Origin: Paramacrobiotus metropolitanus
Lineage: Eukaryota; Tardigrada; Eutardigrada; Parachela; Macrobiotidae
Length of the DNA: 64,000 bases
Direction of reading: 5' to 3'
NCBI RefSeq assembly: GCF_019649055.1
Contig: NW_026570222.1
Coordinates: 2,914,001 to 2,978,000, forward strand
This document shows, piece by piece, positions 1-10,971 of the stretch. Both the position numbers and the translations under genes were made by a program. Numbering within the stretch: position 1 is the stretch's first letter; every line of letters starts with the position of its first letter. The notes beneath the pieces are model-generated. The model searched no databases. It worked only from the letters and a program-made list of their open reading frames with translations, and was not told where the DNA came from.

Positions 1-61
1 CGCTATTAGTCAACGCAGAACAGTACAAGGAAAAGCTTCCGTGTTTTTTGTATTCACTAAC

Positions 62-3000
62 TGCTAAAAATTTCGCTTAACGTTCCACGCATTCCGCCTT
101 TGATCAAGTTGGTAGCATCTCCCGCGAACTGACTATAACCGCGATCCACTGTAGCTACAAATCCCATAAAACCGCGAATCTCTGCGATTCCAATTATCAT
201 GGCATCACGAATCTGGGGAAAGGAAATACAATTCTTTTCGTTTCCCAGAAAATTCCAAAGTCTGTCTGGATTTAGGGTGTCACGTTCATTCAAACGATTA
301 AATTACCTTAACGGATGGATTCTGAATATGCCACAATGGGTTTCCGGTTTTGGCATTCATCTGCAGTACCACTTTAGTAGCAATGCTCATATTCGTCTTC
401 TGCGCAGTTTTCATGAGAATACACTGAGAAGCAACTAAAATGGAAAATTCGCTATGAAGCAACTTTAAACAACTCAAATGGAATAAAAAAAGGAAAATAA
501 ACAATGGTGCTAAATAGTGTGTAAACTCTCAGCAAAAATTGGCTTTCCTAACCTCCTTTATCGCAGACCAAAAAATTTTTAATTTCATCATAGCGCTGTT
601 TGTTGTTGTCCGGCAGAAAAATCAAAACCATGGCACAAGTTGATGTAATTTTCGCGAGTTCAGTTTTATGACCAGCTGGATTTGGGTTTTGCAGCACAAA
701 CCTACAGTGTTTCACATTACTCATGATTACTCTATCTGAAGTCATCCCAGAAGTAATTGAAAAACTGATATTTCTGTCTTACTCAGCCGGATTCTGGAAA
801 ACTATTCCGAATGGCTTCGAAACTTGATTCACCATTTTCAGAAAGTCCCAGACTTCTTTTGCGTTAGTTTTCTGATAAACTAAGGCCCATTCTTTGAAGT
901 CACAAGGCTTATCCAAGCGGCTATTGCGGATATTTTTCATCCAGTCAGCTTCTTCACGCGAATATGTAACCTGCGGAAAATGTGTTTCGATAAAACACAC
1001 TGTGTTCAGTTACAGTACCGTTAACCCACCTTTCTCCCGTTTGTTTCGAGAACAGCCAGTGGCAACTGACGCCCTGGCACTTCCTTAAGATCCCTACCCA
1101 TTTCCATGCCCCAACCTTCAAGTGGTTTATCCACCTCAGCACTGGCGCTAGCGCTACCAAGAATATAACAATTCATTAGAACATATTTTTCTTGATTTTG
1201 TTATTGATTATTCCCAGACAATCGCTTACAAAGTATTTGCGAACTCCTTGACCATGGCCACACGTTTACCCGGCTCCCTTCGCACAGCATCCAAACACTT
1301 GCTCATGTAAGAAAAATTTGACCGAATATCATCCGTCAAACCAGACAAAAGGCAAAGTTCCGGCACTAAAAAAGTCAATCAAAAAATTCAAGACTACCAC
1401 ATATGTTTTTAACTTTGTATTTACCTAATGGAGTCAACACTTCCTTGCCATCCTCAGTGCGACGCGGTTTATGATCAGGTTCAAGTGGCACACACATCAA
1501 CAGAGGCTGATTTTCGTTCTTAATCGTTTTATTGTACACCTAACACACATTAGCATACCGTGGTAGTAAGTACACTGTTTCCAGATATGATTCGTTAAGT
1601 CACAAAATAATGCTGTACAGTGTACATGCGCATAACCTAACATTTCATTTGTGCTTACCATTTTAAAGTATTCTTGAATAGAACACTGAGATTCCAGCAC
1701 GGAGGCCTTACTGTTGGCGCCAATATTGGTAGCGCGTCGGCTGAATACGTCACGAACCGATTTTTCATATGAAATTTCTTTGATTTTGTATGCTCGACGA
1801 TTATAATCTGTCACGACAACCTTTCCCTTCAGCATGGACATCACCTTTTCCGCCATCTCTTTCGTTCCGTACTGGGATGATCCAGCATACATATTAATGT
1901 AATCCAGTGCTACAAAAGTGAACAAAATGTACATCCACGAATAATCCTACACAAATTTGCACAGTCTATTTCACAATCTCGGCTGAAGAACCACGCAACA
2001 TGGATTTTGTACTTACAGAAACCTTATCGTACAATCACAATCGAGTTGAAAACAAAATTTAATTACAACATTTCACCTGTTTTGTCGCGAACAAATTTGG
2101 TCCCCAAATCCACATTCACCATCAAACCACCATCATAGCGCATTACCAGAGGGACATATCCTGGCCAAACACTCAATCTACAAAAATATCATATAAATGC
2201 CGGCAAACGTTAATCACAGTCAATGCAGTTGCGATAAATCTGGGAGTTGACTTAAATCATGAGTACTACAAACTCGATCACCATGTTAAATATCCCTGAA
2301 TATGTATTTTGCTGATTTTATAATTTTGTTAGCTTAACGTACTTGTAACTCAATCTGTCCAGTCCTTCAATCGTTACCGCTTCCTTTGCGTCATAAAATC
2401 CGTCGCCAATCCGAGTTTTACCTCGTTGTGTGAGAATGCTGGAACATTTGTTGTAATAAATTTACGGCAAAAAAACAATGTATATCATAATCGTTATAAG
2501 TACATAGTAACTACAACGGATAAAATAATCACCTTTATTATTAACTAAATTACAGAGAAAAGCCGGCGCTCCGTCGTGCGGAACTTGATGCGACTTACTT
2601 GGTCATTATGTGATTCAGAACACCATTCACCAAGTCAACACTCTCGAAGTCCACGTCCTTTTCTTCTTTGCCACCGATTTCAGCAAGAGGATAGAAAGTG
2701 AGTTCCCGTTTGTCGTTCTCAGCGTAATCCAGTGTGATTTTCGCAAGCTGAATCAAAGTTAAAGAGTTAAGTCAGCTGCGCATGCAAAAGTACACTGATG
2801 TTCAAGTCACGTCGAGGAAATCCAGGTAAAAATTAGCCAAAAACAAGTGAATACTCATTATTCACTGTTTTGTTACTACCATTATTAACTATGTAGTACT
2901 TATTATATGGTATTAATAACGTATCTACTATATGTATATGGTAGTACAACCACAAAAATCCAAATCATTTATGTTTTGGTAATATTGACCGGCGTGGAAA

Positions 3001-3992
3001 TACGTAAGTAGTTGCAGCGTCAGTACCTTTTTAGCAGGAAGTCTGGTCGAGGCAACGAAAAGGTTAGCTTGACCATCAAAGAAGTATCCGAGACGTCGCA
3101 GTGCAGGAACGCGTGCAACCAAATCGCTGCGCTCCGCTCTGCTGTGGACGAATGGCTCAAAGTTGACGTGGAACAGCAGCAGTGTGTAGTCATCATCGTT
3201 CTGAACAGCCGGGAGCATGGAGAAATAGTTGGCCAACAGCTTCACCGAAGTTCCAGAAGATCCTAGAAGACAAACGCCTTAATGTTAATATTAGTATGAA
3301 TGATTAATAACATTCAGGTGGCGCGCTTATCAGCAGAAAGTAATTTTTGTTTATTCCTAATTATAGGATTAACCTGAAGCTGTCGATTGACCTTTCACGA
3401 CATGATCGCAGATTTTATAGTGATAAAATCAATTCATTCAAAGTTTCAAACCATCAACCTAACCACGTCATTTTTTTGCAAGGTAAACGAACAAGAAAAG
3501 TACTGCAGCCGCTGCGTTTATAATGTATAAAATCATTTAACTAAAAAATAGAATCTGTATGATATTATCGGGTCATTCCTAAATTAAGGACTACGTATTA
3601 AATGCTGTCGAACTGCGCAATGTAATGGACAACTGCTTTTGATTTTCTACCTGGATACCATGTTTACAAAACTCAAAAAAGTTACCGTGCTTGGCAGCGA
3701 CTTTTGGATGCGACTCCGGCAGAGTTCGCGAGAAATCAAGAAATCGTTGCGGGACGCGATATGTGGGCCGATTCATGTCAAAATTTCCGCGTTCCCTGCG
3801 CACGGCGCCATACGCCGATGACGTGGTTGTGGGAACCACAATCGGGCGCACTCCAATCAGCCCGCGTCCCATTCCGGTCGGTGCACGTTGTTCTGGGACG
3901 TTTACGGCCAGCTTGGACATCTCGCTGGTAAGCACTGGTAATCCACGCCCAACACCAGGAGGTATGCCTCGTCCTGCGTTGCGACTAGCCAT
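62..3992 (-). CDS. piwi-like: Piwi-clade Argonaute, 3' end beyond the left edge
   Basis: Piwi proteins bind piRNAs and silence transposons in the germline. Thirteen phase-consistent exons can be read on the minus strand: 3686-3992, 3027-3262, 2599-2747, 2343-2438, 2077-2177, 1659-1909, 1425-1539, 1230-1365, 1030-1153, 783-970, 553-701, 307-434 and 62-212, about 710 codons. The N-terminus (MASRNAGRG) carries several GRG/RG motifs typical of dimethylated Tudor-binding arginines. Exon 2 has the GSSGTSVKLLANYF N-domain segment, exons 5-6 the PAZ-like region (LKGKVVVTDYNRRAYKI), exon 8 VPELCLLSGLTDDIR, and exons 12-13 the start of the PIWI domain (MSIATKVVLQMN, then MIIGIAEIRGFMGFVATVD). The last visible exon ends at an A|GTTAGT donor; the remaining PIWI exons lie outside the window. 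Odd point: the position of the first catalytic Asp (usually G-x-D-x-x-H) reads GIAEIRG. Introns are 59-335 nt. Confidence 0.9.
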
Positions 3993-4639
3993 GGTGTATA
4001 ATAAGGAACCACAATAAGAATTTCAAGCGCAAGACTAGACGCTGTCAGCTTCAAATTAAGCCTGGAGACTAGGGCGGCACCACACTGCACAGCTGAGCAT
4101 GTCACAACAGTTGAAAAAGGTCAAAACACAGTAGCTTTCACGCTGGAAATGTGGTGGTAACCATGAAGTCGCAATTATTCTGCTGCTTTCTGGAAAAGTG
4201 AGAATGAATTTTATGTTTATTTTGCGCCGCTGAAATGGCGCCCGAAAACGGAAAAACGAGCCAGCGGTCAATGGACCTAGCAGGGCGGTACAAGTACAGA
4301 TGCGGCCAATCAAACATACGACAGCCTACCGCCCAGGAAATGCTAAGAAATAGACTAATAATAATAGTGGTTTTGCTTATAAGCAACATCTTGACGGGCT
4401 GAACTCACGCTGGAAGTAAGTGCAGGGTTTTCTGTTTCTTTTGCAAGGAATTTTGCCATGGGCACTAGTAAGTACTACAGGTAATCTTTTTTCACGGTGT
4501 ACAGCTTCAGTACTACAGCCGGAAATCCAGAATAGAAATACAACTTCGAACAGAAGGAAGGATACCTCTACTGACAGTGAGATCTTCCCTGTCGCACCTG
4601 TTCCAGGGATTATCTTCGTTTTGTTATTTAAATGGAATA
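3993..4639. other. Intergenic gap between divergent piwi and PPIL3
   Basis: About 650 bases separate the piwi start codon (minus) from the inferred PPIL3 start (plus). The two genes are head to head, so the stretch presumably holds both promoters and 5' untranslated exons. I see no convincing TATA box, repeat or ORF; reading frames here are short and end randomly. Confidence 0.5.
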
Positions 4640-5866
4640 ATGGTAAACAAGCATTTATGATTTACAAGCTGATATCTTGAAGTTTTTAGTTTTAGTGAAT
4701 AACAGACAATTAACTTTCCGTTCCCTAACGATTTGTGCTTTTATCACTTGTGTACAGCGTTTGTTTCTTCTAATGATTGTACGAATAACTAATAAGCAAG
4801 ATAGCAGGGTTCTGTATTTTCCATTAATTATTTGATAGCTACGGTAGCTGTAAGTCTACATGTTCGATTAGGGCCGGTCCGTTCATTTGTCTTCTTGATT
4901 TTTGTTTTAGTCCGTGACCATTCACACCGATTTGGGTGATTTAAAATTGGAGGTATTCTGCGAAGAGTGCCCGAAAACCGCACAGGCAAGTATACGATTA
5001 ATTTCGGAATTGAATTTACATGAAGCTGTTGAAGGTGTTGTTTTGCTTTTGCTTACTGCTTACAGCTTACAGTATTCACTTTCCTGACTTAGTCCTGTTG
5101 CAGAATTTCTTGGCTTTATGTGCCAGTGGCTATTACGATGAGTGCATATTTCACCGCGTTATCAAAGGCTTTATGGTGCAAACGGGCGATCCGACCGGAA
5201 CAGGCAAAGGAGGCAACAGTATCTGGGGGAAGAAATTCGAAGATGAAATTCGCGAAGATCTGCGCCACAACCGGCGCGGCACACTAGCCATGGCAAATAA
5301 TGGACCTAACACTAACGGCTCGCAGTTTTACATTGCTTGTGCTCCCCAGCCACATCTCGATCTCAAGTACACCGTTTTTGGAAGGTAAAATGGTTGTTCT
5401 GTTTTCAGTTATCTGTTGGGAAATTTTGCTTTCAGTTTCAACCCAACAAAAACAGTGTGCGCGATCCTCTGCACTTTAGGCATGAGGCTTCATTTCAATA
5501 AGACTAATTTGTATGGAATGATCATTACAGTACAGTAAGTTGGTTACAGTCTTACCGTACGTACTCCAGAATCGTACGTACTCCGTACGTACTCCACAGT
5601 AATAAAAAGTACTTGTAGTTATGGTTTAAGGCTGATTTATAGCGTGCACTCGTACGTTTTGTTAGCTTAAAAGCGGGTAAATATCGTATTTACTAATTTG
5701 GAGCCGGCTTCGTTGTGCTTTAATTCTGATATGTTTTCACAGAATGCTGGATGGTGAAGATACTTTATCAGCCATTGAAAAATTGCAAGTGGATACCAAA
5801 TACCACCCGCACAAACAGTGTAAAATTACGGGAGTGACGATTCACGCAAACCCTTTAGCAGGATGA
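4640..5866 (+). CDS. PPIL3: Peptidyl-prolyl cis-trans isomerase-like 3 (cyclophilin)
   Basis: Spliceosome-associated single-domain cyclophilin. Exons: 4640-4642 (ATG only, followed by GTAAAC), 4911-4985, 5104-5384, 5743-5866 (TGA). The product starts [20 protein letters not shown], exactly where animal PPIL3 starts, and is about 160 residues, the normal length. Visible family motifs are [31 protein letters not shown] and [16 protein letters not shown], which hold the catalytic Arg, Phe and Gln; [11 protein letters not shown] replaces the Trp-containing segment of cyclophilin A, as is normal for this subfamily. The second intron (4986-5103) must begin with GC (CAG|GCAAGT) because only that junction keeps the frame [12 protein letters not shown]. 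The ATG-only first exon is inferred from family alignment and phase. A possible poly(A) signal AATAAA is at 6321-6326. Confidence 0.93.
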
Positions 5867-6527
5867 GATACGAGTACGTACAACATGCGCATTCCCGAGG
5901 CGGCAGTACTTCACTGATCCGGCAATTTAAAACGATGATTCGGAAAGACAAGCGATACTTTTTTTACAGCTTATTGTGGAATAATGCAACGGTGTTTGAT
6001 GTTTCTGCGATAGATTCAAAGAATTTTGCCGTACTTCGGAACGCCACCTTGTAGTTGTACAATCTTATTGTTAGCAACGGCGTTGTGATTGCGATCAACG
6101 ATTGTGGAGTTTCCAGATTTGTTGCTTATCACTCTGTAAAAGTTAGACGCTTTGAGCATATGTGTTACGGTTAGTTCGTAATTTGTATTGCCGCTCCGGA
6201 TTGCAGTTGCTCGTAAATATTCCTGTACGAGTATTTCACTCATTTCGGTACTATTTCGTTGTTAGCTTATTTTGTACTTGTATTCTGTATTGCTCGAATG
6301 TTGACAGATCCAGTACGAGTAATAAAGACATGGGAAAATGGAAAACATAAAAAATTAATGTGACCAGAAGCTCACTGTGAGTACTTGACATTAGTATACA
6401 TGAACTTAAAAGTCAAAAACACATCATCCTTTGCGAATTGCTTAACTAGTGATAACAAGGTTGATTAAGCCATATTCGGCCCGTAGGGATAGAAAATTTC
6501 TATCGTTTACGTTTACGAAGAACTATT
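5867..6527. other. PPIL3 3' flank without further genes
   Basis: Contains the presumed PPIL3 3' untranslated region, with AATAAA at 6321-6326. No gene, RNA or repeat recognised up to the target-site duplication of the foldback element at 6528. Confidence 0.4.
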
Positions 6528-7460
6528 AAACCGAGCAGACCTGGGCAGTTATGGAAAATGCACCCACCGTTAGAGTTACGAGTTACAGGTAGCGTGCGAG
6601 TTACGCTACGAGTTACGCTATTTATGCAAGTAAAACTGACTTTCGAGTTATACCGCGAGTTACGCTACCATAGACAATATATACAGACTTTGGGCGAGTT
6701 ACGTTAGAGTTAAGTTTTTGGGGAGCGAGTTACGCTACAGAGTTACGTTAAAACTCGATAACTCGCAAATAACTCGCGTTAAGTTATAGAGTTAAGTTAT
6801 AAGAGTGCACAATAATATTGTGCAGAAGTGGCGTCTTATTTGATTTTATTCGTGATTTTACAGCCATTGCACCATCTGTGGACCCTCCAGTTGTTAAGTG
6901 ACAACGTAACAGAAGCACGCGTGCGGGGGCCCATGCCACAGGCTGTTTTAACGTAAATCTTTGAAAATTCATAACTTTGTTCATTAAATTTTTGTATAGT
7001 CTTGAAAAATGCAGAATAATACACAGCATTAGACAAAATAAATGCTTCTCTGTTTCCTCTTCAGGGTAACGCACTAGGAGCCCCTGCGGTTAACATAGCC
7101 GCCTATGACAAATCCCCCATAGGCGGCTATGGTAGCCGTACAGGCTAACAGGGCATAACCCTGAAAGAAAAACAAGAAAAAATTTATTTTGCCTAATACT
7201 GTGTATTATTCTGCATTTTTCAAGACTATACATAAAAATTTAATGCAGAAATGAACAAAGTTATGAATTTTCAAAGATTTACGTTAAAACAGCCTGTGGC
7301 ATGGGCCCCCGCACGCATGCTTCTGTTACGTTGTCACTTAACAACTGGAGGGTCCACAGATGGTGCAATGGCTGTAAAATCACGAATAAAATCAAATAAA
7401 ACGCCACTTCTGCACAATATTATTGTGCACTCGTTATAACTGCCCAGGTCTGAAACCGAG
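6528..7460. mobile_element. hAT-type non-autonomous foldback element with target duplication
   Basis: The element spans 6536-7452. Its ends are a perfect 17-bp inverted repeat, CAGACCTGGGCAGTTAT at 6536-6552 and its reverse complement at 7436-7452. An identical 8-bp sequence, AAACCGAG, lies directly outside each end (6528-6535 and 7453-7460). Eight-base duplications and ends beginning CAG are hallmarks of the hAT superfamily. Inside is a very long, near-perfect inverted repeat (about 6797-7107 against 7118-7440) centred on CATAGCCGCCTATG, with a 9-base loop, so the transcript would fold into a hairpin of roughly 310 bp. The left side differs from the right by an expanded block of GAGTTAC-type repeats (about 6575-6796) between terminal repeat and foldback arm. 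No transposase ORF is present; the ORFs in the two arms mirror each other and are shadows of the repeat. Confidence 0.88.
6575..6796. repeat. Degenerate GAGTTACG(CTA) subterminal minisatellite
   Basis: The words GAGTTACG, CGAGTTACGCTA, GAGTTAAG and reverse forms TAACTCG recur many times with irregular spacing. The block is present only on the left side of the foldback element, between terminal repeat and long arm. In hAT elements, subterminal short repeats often bind transposase; here the role is not shown. Confidence 0.8.
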
Positions 7461-9541
7461 TATGGCTATGGCGCAATCACCCTCTTCAAAGTTCAACGTG
7501 CATGTTACTGCGCACTGCGTACGGTCGGCTAGTAGACTAGTAATTTAATTGTAAGATAGCGAGCAGAAATCTATTATACTCGTAGTTCTTTTTCCGGCAG
7601 GCGGTGGGGTTGCCACTGCGACAGAGGGTGTTTAGCACCCGAGACCATATGGCTCTGTTGTGTAGAATTTGTAAGGGTAGTCTTTTTTGTAGAAGCAGTA
7701 GTTTAGCCATATGTGTCCTGTCAAGGACGATTTTCGGGTTGGGTGTTTCGATATAAATGAGGCCGCTTTTAAAGTTCTCTGACGAAATGATTTTGGATTG
7801 GAAGTTATCGGATGGGGGAGGTAGGTATTTGCTGGTGATTGGTGGTTTTGTGAAGTATAGTGTGCTGTGGGTATATAAAAGGAAATCGGAGTGCGGTGGA
7901 AATTTAGTTGGTTATGGGAAGTTGTGAGAAGTTTGTTGTCTGGATTGCGTTGTAAGATCTTATTTGATAGTTTGATAGTAAAGGTTGTTGTAGTAAGGTG
8001 GAGAGTGATTTGGAGTGCCTGGGAAGAGGTGTTTGAAGGGATTTTGGCAGATTTGTGACAAGTAAGGAATATTTGTTTATAGTGAAATTTTTTTTAATTA
8101 TTGTTAATTTTTTAATGTATTTGGTTTCTTAAGTTAAATAGATTAAGAGATATTAAGGAATAAATAGAGTATTGGTTGGCTTTTGACTTTATGGCAGTGT
8201 GGTTTAAAAGGAGAGTTTTAAGGAGGTTAGTTAATTTTTTCTTGCAATTTTATACAGTATATCTGTATATTCGGATGTTTGGTGTGTAGATGCTGTTGAG
8301 AGTACGTTTATAAAGTAGGAAAACTAGATGTGCATTGGCAGACCGGAGCGCAGCAGCTTTTCGCTTGTGTGAAAGATAAATAATTTTCAACGTGCTACCA
8401 GTAGCACTTTTAGTACTTAACATTATCAATAATTTAACCTACAAATATAACGAGCTAGGAACATTTTCGTAATGACCTTTGGTAACAAACTTTCGTAACA
8501 AACACAGATACATTTTTGCATTGGCGCTGAACTTAGAGGACCTTCGGTACGATTTAAGAAAGGAAATTGATTTGATTCTACGAAAGATTTATTTAAATGT
8601 TATTTCATCATTTAGTTTTAGACTGTCAAAAAAAGTTGGAAATGAGTGATTTGGATAGGCGGAAGTTAAAATGAAAATTATCTTAAGGTATAGTGAGTTG
8701 ATTAATAGGGTGGTAGAAATAATATTTATGTTAATAAATGATGAAAGATATTATGTAAGAAAAGGAAAATATGGAATATATGAAGGAAAATAGAAAATAT
8801 ATTACGGAAAATATGGAAAAGGATATTGTGGTAAAATATAGAAAGAATAAGTGGCATTATAGGAAATTTATTTGGCATAATGGAGTTATGTTGTGCAGAT
8901 ATTGTAGTTGATAAAATCAAATTGAAGAAACAGGTGGATGTAGTGTTCCGTATGGTTTATTGTATAGTATATGGTGCGTATAATGTACTGTAAAGTTGAC
9001 TGGTTTTATGGTTTGAATCTGGGTATATTATGGAGTAAATATAAATATGGATGAATGATTATTTGTGTGGGAATAAGATATTTTGAAGAAACAGGTGGGT
9101 GTAACGATCCGTATGATGTGAAGTCTGTTGTATTTAGGGATTTTTATTTTACTAAAGCTGGTAAATATTTTGAAGAAACAGGTGGGTGTAATGTTTCGTA
9201 TCATTCAGTGTTTTAGGGTATTTTGATCCGTTTTGAGATTGGCAAGTGAAGTTGGAGTTATGAGAGACAGGTGGGTGCAATATTCCGTTTAGAGGTTTAC
9301 AAATGTTTTTTATTGTAGATCAAAATCGGAAAAATTTGGAGAACATGATTTTCATTCCGATTTTTGTTCCGGTTGTTTGGTTGTATGTTGGAGTTGTTTT
9401 TGTATACATGCCATTTCAGGTGTATGGTTATTATTGGTAAGTGTTTTAATTTAATTTGATTGTGCAAAAATTTTTATTTGCTGGTTTTTTTAAGTATTGA
9501 AACGAAAATGGGAGACAAGAATTTGGGTAAATTATACAAAG
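7461..9541. other. Gene-poor, strand-asymmetric (C-depleted) block
   Basis: No ORF with coding character. From about 7800 to 8340 and again from 8640 to 9540 the plus strand is rich in G and T and almost free of C: the line 8701-8760 has no C, and several other 60-base lines have one to three, against ten or more G. A motif GAAGAAACAGGTGG(G/A)TG followed by TTCCGTA-like bases recurs at about 8924, 9085, 9172 and 9262. A TATATAAAAG box is at 7872-7881 and a palindrome GTGCTAC-CA-GTAGCAC at 8391-8406. The block may be the transcribed 5' region or a long intron of the gene at 9676-10355, or a decayed mobile element; I cannot decide. Confidence 0.6.
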
Positions 9542-10355
9542 ATGGAAAAAAGAGGTGTTAAGCGAAAGTGTGAAAAGAGTAAGAAACCTAAAAAACCTAA
9601 GAAACAGATAAAAGAACAAATATTTGGCAGTTCATATCTTAATAAAACTATGGTTAATTATTATCCTTGACTGAGCCGAAACCATCGGAAGTTACATTTG
9701 TCTACAAGCCAATAACTGTAATTACGATAGTCATGTAGCATAAGGTCATAATTTATATTATAAATTCTTTTGTTATTATAGTTGCAAATCGTTGACGACA
9801 GTGGTGTTGTGGATGTTGTGGGATATAATCAAATTCAACAGCAATTATTTGGACATTCAGCTGCTGCGCATCAAAGCGGATTGATTGGGATTCACGATTT
9901 CTCAGCTATGAATAAGCAATATCGCGTCATACTGAAACAGGCTTATACTAATATTGAAGTTAGCAATAAAAACGTTTCATAAATATAACAAGATAATAAC
10001 ACAAGTTATAATTTTTAATTTTTGTAAAATATTCATATAGGGTCGGAGCAAAGAAATAATCAGCATAACGTATATGGAAGAAAAAAAGCCAGGTATAACC
10101 TTTTTTACGAGAATAAATTAATTATTAATATTCAAAATTAATAATGAATTTTTATTTTGATAGACGAAATTCCAGGAAGTGCTATGGATATTGTTGTCAC
10201 TGACGACAATACAACCGTACTGCAGCCTGAATTCAGCAAACGATCTGTTGGTAAGAATTTAAATATAATTATTAATTTAAAGTTTATTTTTTCTAAATTT
10301 ATTTATTTATCATTTATTTGTTTATACAGGAACTCCGAAGAAACGAAACAAATGA
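9542..10355 (+). CDS. Unrecognised small multi-exon gene
   Basis: Five exons join without a frame break: 9676-9717, 9782-9958, 10041-10092, 10164-10250 and 10330-10355 (TGA). The peptide includes EVTFVYKPIT, VDDSGVVDVVGYNQIQQQLF, GLIGIHDFSAMNKQY and EEKKP, and ends TPKKRNK, a possible nuclear localisation signal. All internal borders are AG and GT with matching phases (0, 0, 1, 1), which argues for a real gene. The 5' end is unresolved: an ATG at 9542 opens a very basic run (KKPKKPKKQIKEQ) that is in another frame from exon 9676-9717 and hits TGA, so either an exon is missed or the gene is broken there. AATAAA lies at 10678-10683. I recognise no family. Confidence 0.5.
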
Positions 10356-10971
10356 ATGGAATAGCATGAACCGTTGTTTTACTTTGAGATGGACCAATCG
10401 TTTTCATTTTTATTGTTGTTATTTGAGCGATTCATCAATTTATTACCGCCATTACACCATTTTTCCTAATTGCATTATTGTTATCTGTGGTATTATTATC
10501 TGACAGTGGTGGTGCGGTATTATTATCTATGTGATGTAGTTATGTTGAATTACTCGTTTAATACTTGTAAAGTTTGTATCTTAGTATTTTTCTTATACTG
10601 AAATACACTATTATTTTGTTATTTTGTATTGGTTTTGTAGTAATTAACTTTTAAAGCTACCAATGACTAAAGGACGAAATAAATAAGGCAATTTCTTTGT
10701 TTTTAAGTTTGAGTAGATCATAATATTTTATAAATATGCGACCTACTGAGTCCAAGTAACAACTTACTGGTAGCTGAGAACCTTTAATAATTATCATGGT
10801 ACGAGTACAAAATATGCATTAGAACAAAACGGCCTTAACAAAAAGAACAGTTGTATTATGCTATCCTGATCGGGAATCATACCGATTACACAAACCGAAA
10901 GTCAGCTGATCTGTGGTAACACTAAGTGAAAATAAAATTAAAAAAAAATTAAGATGTGTAAATTTTAAAAT
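10356..10971. other. AT-rich spacer with one diverged array unit
   Basis: No gene is visible. About 10733-10780 reads like an old copy of the downstream 79-bp unit (TATGCGACCTACTGAGTCC, ACTTACTGGTAGCT), showing the array once reached further left or was seeded from here. Confidence 0.5.

Noticed and set aside
7251-7439. Protein-like frame AWAPARMLLLRCHLTTGG seen on both strands
   Set aside because: It is present twice only because the two arms of the foldback element are inverted copies; no Met-initiated gene or transposase motif.
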